Source: Paludibacteraceae bacterium
Lineage (GTDB): Bacteria > Bacteroidota > Bacteroidia > Bacteroidales > Paludibacteraceae
Length of the DNA: 33,810 nucleotides
NCBI GenBank assembly: GCA_024399535.1
Contig: JAKSNU010000016.1
Location: 1-33,810, forward strand
Reading direction: 5' to 3'
Part shown: piece by piece, positions 25,821 to 33,810 of the stretch
Position numbering within the stretch: position 1 is the stretch's first letter
Layout of the letters: each line of letters opens with the position of its first letter
The notes under the pieces: model-generated
What the model saw: only the letters and a program-made list of their open reading frames with translations
The model's database searches: none
Told to the model about the DNA's origin: nothing
Position numbers and translations under genes: made by a program

Positions 25821-27648
25821 TTTCCATTCTTTTTTTACGTTTTTCAGCCTTCTCCTTCTCTCTGATTTCTCTTTTCAAAGCGTCAAGATCCTCCTGCGTA
25901 GCACGCTTTGGTTTATTGAATATGTCATATCTATCTTTTGGTCTGACCTCCTCCTGCCATGTGAAGTTAGGCAACTTCAGCATAGCCTCGGTCACATGTT
26001 CCATTGGATACATTATTGCCGTTGGCGATGGCATCACCTTCACTCTTTCCAAATCGCCATCTTTGAAATACGCATACATATAACTGCTCTGCATGCTGTT
26101 CAGCCCTATCAGTTCCCCATCGTCAGTAGGGAAAAATATCGACTCTGCATTTCCGTCAACCTCGACATGTTCCAACTGCTCGTCAACCACATATCCTGTT
26201 ATAGTCTTGCCGGAAATCTGGTCGTAATGTATCGAATCCTCTTGTTGTATCACCATAGCATTCCCTATTGCCACCATTCTATCTATACTCTCACCTTTTG
26301 GGAATATGCGCATAGTATCACCCGTTATTTGCATTTTGTCATTCCATACTATCGGTATCTGCAGCAAATGCGTGACCGAATCTATTGTATTGAATATTAT
26401 CGAATCGCTTATCGCCTGATACTCGTGGCTATATATTCTTCCATTGTGATATGCTAACGCTATCTTGTTTGTATCCACGGCAAACGAATATAGTGTATCA
26501 GCATGGGCGAATACCGTGTCTTTCTGTGAATAATTTATCAGTTCGGCAGAATCTGTAACCAGCATTATCTCGCCCTCTTCCTGATAGAACCCGAAATGTC
26601 CTGCCATTATCATCTTGTTGCTAGTGTCGTTCATCTCCATATTATGGAACACCTTGCCGAAACCATTCATATTGTCGTAATAGATAGTATCGCCACTGAG
26701 GAAATTATGCTCATCGTGCACTATCGTCGAATGGTTCAAAAGCTCAGCAAAATCACGGTTCGTATCATACCAGCCTCGGTCGCTGTAAATCACTGTTACG
26801 ACCGAATCCGGGTCAGTATGGTCCTGATTGGTGATGACTGTCGGACCTTCCAGACCAGCAATCTTAGTATCAGTGTTGTATGTCAATGTGTCGCTGTCAA
26901 TATTTGTATCTTCGTTGTAGCCATGGACATTATATTTGAACTCAGCATTTTTTGTATCGGTATGGTAATATCCATGTTTGGAAATCAACGTGTTTTTCTC
27001 GTCTTTCAGCACTCCGCCGCATTGATAGTAGCCTATACTATTTTCTCTTTCGTATGTCAAAGTATCAGTCGTAAGTGTAGTCTTGCGGTTTTTCATCTTC
27101 ACATTGTCGTAAAGAAATGCCACCTTAGTATTCCCATCATAATTGAGATGACCAGCCGTTATAACCAATGTGTCGCCCTGTACCATCTTGATTCGCCCGA
27201 AAGCCTCAAACGAATTTGTCAATTGATTCAGGTATGCCGAGTCACAATATAGCAAAGCCCCTTCATGCCTGAGAAGCACATGTCCTTCCAGCACTTGAAT
27301 GTCTGGCAACTGCTCCTCGTCGAACCTTATCAAGTCGCTTCTATCGAGATTTATGATTGTTTTGTTTGGGTCGATTGTTATGGTCGTGTCTTTAACCACC
27401 TCCACAGGCGCAGCGATGCTATCTGGTCTCGGGCCCTGAGGTCTTCTCATGGTCGAGGGTTTTCTTTTGGTCGGGTCAGCATTGGTCGAAAACGAAGGTC
27501 TCGCCACTCTGAGATCCTTCACAAACATATTCGTTTTCAGTTTAGGTCTCTTCCTGTCTTGCACATCCTCCTTTTGTGCCACCATATGATTGGAGCACAA
27601 CGACAACAACAGAACAAATATTATGACCCTAAACCTCACTTCACCCAT
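25789..27648 (-). CDS. OstA/LptA-like protein
   Basis: A 619-residue exported protein with a signal peptide ending MVAQ and a Lys/Arg/Pro-rich segment before residue 100. The body consists of repeated beta-strands with DT/TDT-rich turns (ALLYCDSAYLN, LVITAGHLNYDGN, TLTTDTLTYER, KMIMAGHFGFYQEEG), the OstA/LptA pattern that forms the periplasmic bridge carrying lipopolysaccharide to the outer membrane. It is larger than E. coli LptA (~185 aa), which is usual for Bacteroidota. The C-terminal ~70 residues are highly charged. It overlaps the SurA-like gene by 13 nt, and both deal with outer-membrane assembly. Confidence 0.9.
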   Translation of the reverse strand: MGEVRFRVIIFVLLLSLCSNHMVAQKEDVQDRKRPKLKTNMFVKDLRVARPSFSTNADPTKRKPSTMRRPQGPRPDSIAAPVEVVKDTTITIDPNKTIINLDRSDLIRFDEEQLPDIQVLEGHVLLRHEGALLYCDSAYLNQLTNSFEAFGRIKMVQGDTLVITAGHLNYDGNTKVAFLYDNVKMKNRKTTLTTDTLTYERENSIGYYQCGGVLKDEKNTLISKHGYYHTDTKNAEFKYNVHGYNEDTNIDSDTLTYNTDTKIAGLEGPTVITNQDHTDPDSVVTVIYSDRGWYDTNRDFAELLNHSTIVHDEHNFLSGDTIYYDNMNGFGKVFHNMEMNDTSNKMIMAGHFGFYQEEGEIMLVTDSAELINYSQKDTVFAHADTLYSFAVDTNKIALAYHNGRIYSHEYQAISDSIIFNTIDSVTHLLQIPIVWNDKMQITGDTMRIFPKGESIDRMVAIGNAMVIQQEDSIHYDQISGKTITGYVVDEQLEHVEVDGNAESIFFPTDDGELIGLNSMQSSYMYAYFKDGDLERVKVMPSPTAIMYPMEHVTEAMLKLPNFTWQEEVRPKDRYDIFNKPKRATQEDLDALKREIREKEKAEKRKKRMENATNSDTEEE

Positions 27649-29009
27649 TCTTTATAATGATATTCGCAATCTCGCCATTCAGGCGAAATATATATGTATG
27701 TCTCGCGTATTTTATTCTTTATCCAATCCTCCAGCTGTTTCTGTTTCATCTCGCCCTCACACATATTCTTAAGCAACTGGAAATCGTCCTTCGCATTAGC
27801 CTTGTGGTTCGGTATCTTTTCGACCACTCTGACTATCGCATAAATCTCATGGTTCAATTTTTCAGAGAACATCGGGAAAGCGTCTGATATTTCGCCAACC
27901 TTCATATCATACACCTTCTTTGCTATCTCGCTCGGCAGGTTCTGATATTCGAATTTCGATGAACCGTCCTGAGGATTGACCATAAGTCCCCCATTGAGTT
28001 TTGAATCTTTGTCCGACGAGAACATCTGTGCAGCCACCTCAAATGGCACCTTCCCGCTCCTGATGTCGCTCGCAATGGAATCAAGTTGCCTTAGAGATGC
28101 CACTTTGTCCTCAGCCGTAGCTCTCGGCCTTAGCAAAATGTGCCGGCAATTGATACGGTCATCACGTTTTTCGATAAGCTGGATTATATGAAATCCAAAT
28201 TCCGTTTCAACAATACGACTCACTTTGCCAGGTTCGGTCAGTGAAAAGGCAACATTTGCAAATTCAGGCACCAATGCGCCCTTCCCTACGAATCCCAATT
28301 CACCGCCTCTTTTAGCAGTCTCGGTATCGTCAGAATACAATCGCGCCAACATCGAGAAATCAGTTTTCCCACTATTCACCCTATCTGCAAACTCACGCAA
28401 GCGGTCTTTTGTCGCTTCAATAGCGGACTGCGGAATCATAGGTTCAAGCGTAATCACTTGAATTTCGACCTGCGCAGGAATCATTGGGATAGAGTCTTCG
28501 TTCAACCTATTGTAATATTTCTTGATGTCGGATGGTGTAGCATTGATATTCTCGACAAGCGACTGTTGCACCTGCTGCATGAGACTTTGGTCAGCAAACG
28601 CCTGTTTCATCTCATCTTTTATCTCGGCAATAGACTTGCTGAAATATTCTTCGAGTTTCTCCTTGCTGCCAATCTCACGGAGATAGAAAGCCATCTGAGC
28701 ATTCACCTGCATCTCAACCTGACCATTATTCACCTCTATACTGTCAATCTTAGCCTGATGGATGAAGAGTTTCTGGAGAGCTATCTGTTCTGGTATTGAG
28801 CAATATTCATCTCCTGCGGTCTTACCGCCTTCGTATCTTGCCCTCACTCGCTCCTGCTCAACGTCTGACCGTAATATCGCCTCGTCGCCTACCACCCATA
28901 CGACTCCGTCAATGAGTGATGTCTCCCTGAGTTTCAACGAATCGGTCTCTCCCGCCACATTTGCCGCACCAAACAATAGAACTGCCAATATAAACAAACC
29001 TCTTTTCAT
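27636..29009 (-). CDS. SurA-like periplasmic peptidyl-prolyl isomerase
   Basis: A 457-residue exported chaperone/isomerase. A signal peptide (ending ANVAG) precedes a SurA N-terminal domain (about 30-170), followed by two parvulin modules. The first has FSMLARLYSDD, GGELGFVGKG and EFGFHIIQL; the second begins INCRHILL and has SDKDSKLNGG. Such proteins help fold outer-membrane proteins in the periplasm. The gene begins 1 bp after the stop of another parvulin-type protein, so the window has a tandem pair of different isomerases. Confidence 0.92.
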   Translation of the reverse strand: MKRGLFILAVLLFGAANVAGETDSLKLRETSLIDGVVWVVGDEAILRSDVEQERVRARYEGGKTAGDEYCSIPEQIALQKLFIHQAKIDSIEVNNGQVEMQVNAQMAFYLREIGSKEKLEEYFSKSIAEIKDEMKQAFADQSLMQQVQQSLVENINATPSDIKKYYNRLNEDSIPMIPAQVEIQVITLEPMIPQSAIEATKDRLREFADRVNSGKTDFSMLARLYSDDTETAKRGGELGFVGKGALVPEFANVAFSLTEPGKVSRIVETEFGFHIIQLIEKRDDRINCRHILLRPRATAEDKVASLRQLDSIASDIRSGKVPFEVAAQMFSSDKDSKLNGGLMVNPQDGSSKFEYQNLPSEIAKKVYDMKVGEISDAFPMFSEKLNHEIYAIVRVVEKIPNHKANAKDDFQLLKNMCEGEMKQKQLEDWIKNKIRETYIYISPEWRDCEYHYKEWVK

Positions 29010-29010
29010 G

Positions 29011-30921
29011 TCATTTAATGATGTTCACTGGATATTTTGCCCTTAGAATCTTTACGAACTCAGCGTCCAATTCGTTTTGGTAATCAGTTGTCACTGCACC
29101 TCTGACATCGGTATAGACCTCAGGACGTTTTTTCAATATCTTGCCTTTGACGAACGATACTGGCAACTTGGCATCCTCTTTGACAGTCGCCTTCTTATCC
29201 TTGAACGCCTGTTGGTCAACTATGCCGTTTCGCCCTTTTTCCCACAATCCCGACACCACTTCAGCCACTTTCAATGTATCGCTGTTCAACCCGTTTATGT
29301 ATTCCACAGCCTCGTCGTTGTCCATTTTGGCTATAGCCTTCTTGATTGACTTCATCACAGAATCGTTCACGCATTTCACAATCAATCCTTTGAATTTAGG
29401 CTTAGCCAATACATATTTCGACTTGTTGGCTTTGAAAAATGCCTCAATACCAGCGGTATCTTTCAGTGCCTTGTCCCAAATCTCCTGTTTCGAGATATCA
29501 TACACCAATATACCGTCATGATACTCCCTGACCAAGTTTGCGAACTCAGGATATTTCCTTTCGAGTTGCGAATTCTCGTTTTCAGTAACAATAAATTCAA
29601 CGAACTTGGTCATCCAGTCGTTGTACATTGTATCTTTGATGTTGGTCATCGCATATGCCACACAGAATTTCGAAAAATCACTTGCCGAATATACCGTTTC
29701 ACCAAATCTCATCACATCGCCTGTCAACCGCTCGCCCTCAGTTTCAAACATTGAATCTGTCGGGTGAATGCGATTCATCAGACTGATTACCTTCATTGCG
29801 TTCGCAGTATCAATCGTCAATCCGAGTTCCTTAATTTTCTTATCAACAAACGATTTCTTAGCAGCCGAGACTCTGTAGTCGTACTGCATTGCCCTACCTA
29901 TTTCAGCTCTACGCGACTCGAAAGTGCCAGCCCCTTTATGCTCAGTCACTTTAATGATATGCCATCCAAACTGAGTCTTGAATGGTTCGGAGATTTCGCC
30001 ATCCTTCAGCGAGAAAGCCACTTTCTCGAATTCAGGAACCATTTTGTTTATTCCGAACCACCCGAGGTCACCACCTCTTGAGCCAGAACCACGATCCTCG
30101 CTGAACTCTTTAGCGAGAGCACCGAAATCTTCGCCAAGCGAGAGTCGTCTCTTCATATCTTTTATCTCGATTTCGGTCTGTTCTCTGACACGCTGGTGAA
30201 TGCCCTCGTGGTCCTCCATGAAAATATGAGCAGCATGCACCTGACCATACGATGGACGACGGCTATGAACTTTTATTACGTGATAGCCATATGCCGTAAG
30301 TATAGGCTCGGAGATACTATCAATTGGTGCATCATACATTGCCTTTTCGAACTCCCAAACAGTCTGCATTGCAGCAAAGAATCCGAGATAGCCATGATTA
30401 GTCTTCACCGTAGGGTCATCACTCATCTCGTCAGCCACCTTTCCGAAATCCTCGGTCAGCAATCGCCGTCTCGCCTTTTTCGCACGTTCGAAAGCCTTGT
30501 CTCGCTCCTCGTCGGTTGCGTTTTGTTTGATTTTAATCAACACATGGCTCACCTCGCAATCCTGCTTGAAATGGTTGTATGCCTCCATATATAGCTGTTT
30601 GTTCAACGAATCGTCAGTCAGATAAGGTGCAGCTAATTGTTTACGATATTGCATAAACTCCCTCAGGAATGCCCTCGTTGTGTCCATTCCCCTATTTTCA
30701 GCCTCAATCACCTTCAACTTGTAATTTATGAACACATCTTCGGGCGACTGAATCTGCCCGTTCTGCATTTCAGCATAACTCGCTTTGTTCTTGTTCATAA
30801 TGTAATCAAACTCAGAGCGCATTATGTCTCTGTCGCCAATACGCATGAACACATAGTCCTCCTCAGCAAAGAGCCAGGCATGAACCAAGACTAATCCCAA
30901 AACAAAAAATATCCTTTTCAT
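29011..30921 (-). CDS. Parvulin-type peptidyl-prolyl isomerase, PpiD/SurA-like
   Basis: A 636-residue exported protein with a signal peptide (ending WLFAEE), an N-terminal SurA_N-like helical part and two parvulin modules: [12 protein letters not shown] to [11 protein letters not shown] (about 117-225) and [13 protein letters not shown] to [11 protein letters not shown] (about 227-340). The second is canonical ([17 protein letters not shown]). The C-terminal ~290 residues look alpha-helical and charged and may bind substrate. There is no membrane anchor beyond the signal peptide. The start overlaps the gpmI stop by ATGA. Confidence 0.9.
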   Translation of the reverse strand: MKRIFFVLGLVLVHAWLFAEEDYVFMRIGDRDIMRSEFDYIMNKNKASYAEMQNGQIQSPEDVFINYKLKVIEAENRGMDTTRAFLREFMQYRKQLAAPYLTDDSLNKQLYMEAYNHFKQDCEVSHVLIKIKQNATDEERDKAFERAKKARRRLLTEDFGKVADEMSDDPTVKTNHGYLGFFAAMQTVWEFEKAMYDAPIDSISEPILTAYGYHVIKVHSRRPSYGQVHAAHIFMEDHEGIHQRVREQTEIEIKDMKRRLSLGEDFGALAKEFSEDRGSGSRGGDLGWFGINKMVPEFEKVAFSLKDGEISEPFKTQFGWHIIKVTEHKGAGTFESRRAEIGRAMQYDYRVSAAKKSFVDKKIKELGLTIDTANAMKVISLMNRIHPTDSMFETEGERLTGDVMRFGETVYSASDFSKFCVAYAMTNIKDTMYNDWMTKFVEFIVTENENSQLERKYPEFANLVREYHDGILVYDISKQEIWDKALKDTAGIEAFFKANKSKYVLAKPKFKGLIVKCVNDSVMKSIKKAIAKMDNDEAVEYINGLNSDTLKVAEVVSGLWEKGRNGIVDQQAFKDKKATVKEDAKLPVSFVKGKILKKRPEVYTDVRGAVTTDYQNELDAEFVKILRAKYPVNIIK

Positions 30922-32438
30922 ATCAATAAAGAATTTCCTATCATTTCCTCTGGTTTTTCAACATCCATCACTGCCAATAGCGATGGAGCTACGTCTGCCA
31001 ACCTTCCGTCCATGACTTTGCCTTTAAAGCTATCATCGACATAGATGAACGGAACAGGGTTGAGCGAGTGCGCAGTATTCTCAGAACCATCATTGTTTAT
31101 TGCATTGTCGCAATTACCATGGTCAGCGATGATGATTGTCTTATAGCCCTTACGGCGCGCAGTCTCGACCACCTGTTTCAGGCAGTCATCAACCGTTTGC
31201 ACAGCCTTGACAATAGCATCGTATTTTCCTGTATGCCCGACCATGTCGCCATTAGCGAAATTAACAACAGCGAGGTCGAAATACTGTCTGTCCAATTGAG
31301 CCGAGAGAGCATTTGCAACATCGTATGCGCTCATCTCGGGCTGCATATCGTAAGTCTTGACACGTGGCGAATTGATGAGTATTCTCTCTTCATTTTCAAA
31401 TGGGGTTTCGCGTCCGCCATTGAGGAAGAAGGTCACATGTGCATATTTCTCAGTCTCAGCTATATGCAGCTGTTTCCCGCCTGCATTTGAGATAATTTCA
31501 GCCAAAGTGTTTTTTACATTCTCCTTGTCAAAAATAATATTCACCCCTTCGAACGAGGCATCGTATGGCGTCATACAGAAATACTGCAGGTCCAATTTTT
31601 TCATAGCCCATGCAGGCATATCCTCCTGCGTCAGCACACGAGTAATCTCCTTTGCCCTATCATTACGGAAATTGAAACATATCACAACATCACCGTTCTC
31701 GATTTTCGCCATAGGCATACCGTCATAATTCGTATGGATAATAGGCTGTATGAACTCATCAGTTATGTTGTTGAAATATGTTGACTCCATTGCTGCATGG
31801 AGGTCGTTGCTCGGTGTGCCAAACCCATACACCATAGCGTCATACGCAATCTTGATTCTCTCCCAATGCTTGTCACGGTCCATTGCGTAGAAACGCCCCA
31901 TAATCGTAGCTATCTCGCCGCCATTCGGACGAATAAATTTCTCCAATTCTTCGATGAATTCAATACCTTTGCGAGGGTCAGTATCACGACCATCAGTGAA
32001 ACAATGCACATAATGATGCGAGATACCCATTCGCCTTGCCACTTCCGACAGGGTTTTGACATGTCCGATCTCGCTATGAACACCCCCATTGCTCACCAAC
32101 CCGATGAAATGCAGTTTGCAATCGTGCGTTTTGACATACTTCATGGCACGCTGGATAGCCTTGTTTTGAAGTATCGACATATCCTCACAAGCCTTGTTTA
32201 TCTTCACGAGATCCTGATACACCACACGGCCTGCACCAATATTCAGATGACCCACTTCCGAATTTCCCATCTGCCCTTCGGGCAAACCCACATCTTCACC
32301 CGAAGCGCTCAGCTGCGAGTGTGGATAATTGGCAAGCAGCTTGTCCCAATAGGGAGTATCAGTCACCGAAATGACATCCCCCTTGCGTCCATCGCCAAGT
32401 CCCCAACCATCCAAAATCACCAATAATGCCTTATTCAT
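30918..32438 (-). CDS. gpmI: 2,3-bisphosphoglycerate-independent phosphoglycerate mutase
   Basis: A 506-residue alkaline-phosphatase-superfamily enzyme interconverting 3- and 2-phosphoglycerate in glycolysis. Asp10 in LVILDGWG and the phospho-accepting Ser60 in [12 protein letters not shown] are in place; further metal ligands are in [22 protein letters not shown] and IIADHGNCD. Length matches the family. It is the first gene of the 12-gene run, and the only glycolytic enzyme beside two envelope isomerases. Confidence 0.98.
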   Translation of the reverse strand: MNKALLVILDGWGLGDGRKGDVISVTDTPYWDKLLANYPHSQLSASGEDVGLPEGQMGNSEVGHLNIGAGRVVYQDLVKINKACEDMSILQNKAIQRAMKYVKTHDCKLHFIGLVSNGGVHSEIGHVKTLSEVARRMGISHHYVHCFTDGRDTDPRKGIEFIEELEKFIRPNGGEIATIMGRFYAMDRDKHWERIKIAYDAMVYGFGTPSNDLHAAMESTYFNNITDEFIQPIIHTNYDGMPMAKIENGDVVICFNFRNDRAKEITRVLTQEDMPAWAMKKLDLQYFCMTPYDASFEGVNIIFDKENVKNTLAEIISNAGGKQLHIAETEKYAHVTFFLNGGRETPFENEERILINSPRVKTYDMQPEMSAYDVANALSAQLDRQYFDLAVVNFANGDMVGHTGKYDAIVKAVQTVDDCLKQVVETARRKGYKTIIIADHGNCDNAINNDGSENTAHSLNPVPFIYVDDSFKGKVMDGRLADVAPSLLAVMDVEKPEEMIGNSLLI

Positions 32439-32524
32439 ATATTATTTATGCTTTATTTTCAAGAAGTTACAAAAACACGCATTTCAGAAAAGCCCAATTC
32501 CCCAAAATGCAATTTTTCAACCTG

Positions 32525-32559
32525 CAAAATTACAACAAAAAAATCACATTACCAACAAA
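32525..32559 (-). promoter_or_regulatory. Probable promoter of the gpmI-uvrA operon
   Basis: On the minus strand TAATTTTG (32532-32525) matches TAnnTTTG and is followed by GCAGG. A TTTG at 32559-32556 is 23 nt upstream, longer than usual; GTTG at 32556-32553 would give 20 nt. The -7 box lies about 87 nt before the gpmI ATG. Moderate match. Confidence 0.5.
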
Positions 32560-32627
32560 AAAACGCACAATATTTTAGCCAACGATTATGTTCACGTTTT
32601 TAAGGCAAAAACTGGCACAGACGGTTC

Positions 32628-33254
32628 TCAGACAATCACTAAATGTTCTGTCGAAACCTTAGTATTATCTTCACCTTTGCAGCGGACATGCACAAAAGCG
32701 TACGCTCCGTGAGGCAGCTCTTGTGTGACTATTGTCTGGTCCTTTGCATTATAGATTATCCTTTCGTCGTAATTTGCCACCATAAGAAAAGGATTGTCTG
32801 ACGATTCTTTTTTCGTCACTTTGATGAATCTCAGAATATCTCCATATTGCCAATCCTCTCCCTTGATTTGTACTTCTAAATGGTTGTCAACCACTTGTGC
32901 TTCCAATGGAGGTAGAGTGCCTTTGGAAATTATATATGGTGCAAGTATGCAATATCCCTTTTTGTAATCCTCTTTTGACAATTCGACAGCATCCAGTTTC
33001 AGGTTGCTGCTTACGAAATTGTTGTAGGTCCTACCGCCAACTTCAGCGAACTGACCATGTATTATATTTTTTAGCAGTCTATAATAAGCAAGGATATTAC
33101 ACATTCCGCTCCTCTGTTTCTGCTGTGCTGGAGAATTTGCGTCACGATATTGCGACGGCATAGACTGCATCACGATTTTTCCATTCATTCTTCTGAAGAC
33201 ACATCCATCGACATGTCCAAGTTTGATTGATTTTTCATCAAATAAAATTGCCAT
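32628..33254 (-). CDS. DUF6266-like hypothetical protein
   Basis: A 208-residue soluble protein without signal peptide. The N-terminal part (GHVDGCVFRRMNGKIVMQSMP, then SPAQQKQRSGM and VGGRTYNNFV) resembles DUF6266, a Bacteroidota family whose members begin with a G-xVG-xVV-x-Rxx stretch followed by beta-rich repeats. No catalytic motif is seen. It stands alone: the next gene upstream is truncated at the window edge 415 bp away, and gpmI begins 189 bp downstream with its own promoter. Coding status is likely from length and composition; the family name is from memory and tentative. Confidence 0.75.
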   Translation of the reverse strand: MAILFDEKSIKLGHVDGCVFRRMNGKIVMQSMPSQYRDANSPAQQKQRSGMCNILAYYRLLKNIIHGQFAEVGGRTYNNFVSSNLKLDAVELSKEDYKKGYCILAPYIISKGTLPPLEAQVVDNHLEVQIKGEDWQYGDILRFIKVTKKESSDNPFLMVANYDERIIYNAKDQTIVTQELPHGAYAFVHVRCKGEDNTKVSTEHLVIV

Positions 33255-33300
33255 AATTTCAAATATTTATATGGTTAATAATTAAAAAACTATCGAAATA

Positions 33301-33486
33301 CTAATTATTCACTATCGGAACACGAATTGAATACTGTAGTGAACTCGAATCAAATTCGATTTCAATCGAGTCCGATTCGAGTTCGATTCGAATTGTAAAA
33401 AGTGTATCGATGATGTTTCGATGATGTATCGAAAGTATTTCTTTGAAATTTCGATTAATCATGATGATTGTTGCGGTTGTTTTCAT
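33301..33486 (-). CDS. Doubtful small ORF spanning inverted repeats
   Basis: A 61-codon frame starting MKTTATIIMINRNFKE. Its middle (IRIELESDSIEIEFDSSS) is encoded by the repeated GAATCGA/TCGAATC units at 33341-33395, so the amino-acid pattern may just reflect the DNA repeat. No signal, domain or convincing ribosome-binding site is recognised. It might be a leader peptide or non-coding; confidence is low. Confidence 0.25.
   Translation of the reverse strand: MKTTATIIMINRNFKEILSIHHRNIIDTLFTIRIELESDSIEIEFDSSSLQYSIRVPIVNN
33341..33384. repeat. Perfect 11-bp inverted repeat with nested hairpin
   Basis: GAACTCGAATC (33341-33351) and GATTCGAGTTC (33374-33384) are exact reverse complements 22 nt apart. 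Inside, TCGATT and AATCGA form a second, shorter pairing, and further ATTCGAAT/ATCGAT words follow to about 33425. It could fold in RNA or bind a dimeric regulator. Confidence 0.6.
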
Positions 33487-33669
33487 AAATGTGATTTTTA
33501 TGGTTAAACATAGAGAAGAACATATATCCCTCTACTATTATTATTACTTTGTTTTTCTATTTTGTCAATTTTTCCCTAATAATTTATGATTATTTGTGAT
33601 TTGATTTGAATCCTTAACCCTGTCAGCAAAATTATCCCCTCAACTGAATTTGATATACAAAACTCTTAT

Positions 33670-33810
33670 TCACAGACTCTTTACAGATTGTACTTGTCGC
33701 CCAAAAGTTTTGTCGCCTTCATGAATCTCCTCCAACGGCAATTTCAGAGTGCCATGATTTCGGAAACATAGTCTGTCGTCATGTTTCTCTATACGCAATA
33801 TTCCACCAGC
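33670..33810 (-). CDS. C-terminal part of an unidentified gene (cut by window edge)
   Basis: The minus strand is open from the edge for 46 codons to TGA at 33670, reading LRIEKHDDRLCFRNHGTL near its start and ending FGRQVQSVKSL. The mixed charged and hydrophobic composition fits a genuine C-terminus. I do not recognise the family; a transposase or integrase tail is one possibility but no motif supports it. Confidence 0.5.
   Translation of the reverse strand, partial: AGGILRIEKHDDRLCFRNHGTLKLPLEEIHEGDKTFGRQVQSVKSL

Larger units (their letters stand above)
33255..33669. other. AT-rich spacer with inverted repeats
   Basis: This 415-bp stretch holds a cluster of TCGA-centred repeats at 33341-33395 and a doubtful 61-codon open frame (33301-33486, minus). 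I saw no tRNA, convincing terminator or well-spaced promoter. A CAAAATTA (TAATTTTG on the minus strand) at 33627-33634 lacks a -33 box at the right distance. Confidence 0.5.

Noticed and set aside
33627-33634. TAATTTTG (minus strand) as a promoter for the 208-aa gene
   Set aside because: The nearest TTTG is 23 nt away and the box is almost 400 bp from the start codon.
33670-33810. Calling the edge fragment a transposase
   Set aside because: Only 46 residues are visible and no catalytic or DNA-binding motif or terminal inverted repeat can be seen.

Overview
The window looks like a chromosomal segment from a member of the order Bacteroidales (Bacteroidota). The evidence is several -33 TTTG / -7 TAnnTTTG promoters of the Bacteroides type, families largely confined to this phylum (DUF4270, DUF4831, OstA-like protein, LysM/receptor fusion), weak Shine-Dalgarno sequences and low-to-moderate G+C. 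All confidently called genes lie on the minus strand and are described in that direction, right to left. No rRNA, CRISPR array or complete insertion sequence was found.

Right edge (33810-32628): the C-terminal end of an unidentified gene, an AT-rich spacer with a dense nest of TTCGAATC-type inverted repeats overlapping a doubtful 61-codon ORF, and a 208-aa protein resembling the DUF6266 group.

32438-16058: an unbroken, tightly packed run of 12 genes, many overlapping by ATGA or less than 35 nt. They are gpmI, two exported parvulin-type prolyl isomerases, an OstA/LptA-like protein, a USP-like protein, a LysM plus receptor-domain protein, an outer-membrane beta-barrel, a radical SAM protein, cysS, mazG, a DUF4831 protein and uvrA. 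It mixes envelope assembly with housekeeping and probably starts at a promoter near 32525-32559. Two identical tandem tRNA-Asn genes with their own promoter and terminator follow.

15692-12713: a three-gene operon of dCMP deaminase, an S41 C-terminal processing protease and a CaCA-type Na+/Ca2+ exchanger.

12597-4674: a promoter with optimal spacing, then a DUF4270 lipoprotein, ClpC, a membrane metallophosphoesterase, a lipoprotein metallophosphoesterase, a predicted lipoprotein arginine deiminase and uracil-DNA glycosylase. tRNA-His with its own promoter and terminator follows.

4119-112 (left end): the accessory region and the most interesting part. One operon encodes a His-rich membrane protein, an HPr-kinase-like P-loop kinase, a PqqD-type RiPP recognition element, an S26B-type (Ser/His) signal-peptidase-like protein and a peptide-type ABC exporter without a C39 domain. 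Facing its 3' end, 4 bp away on the plus strand, is a small reading frame whose translation (LSDESLESMGG, then FGGANWLPEGISAVDI) reads like a double-glycine leader plus a 16-residue core. It has no in-frame ATG; an ATG at 140 would be in frame if a run of four A had five. I interpret the region as a candidate RiPP (ribosomally made, modified peptide) maturation and export locus, possibly making a phosphorylated peptide. Its kinase-to-exporter genes are visibly more G+C-rich than the rest, and it lies between two ungapped 31-nt degenerate direct repeats (86-116 and 4377-4407).
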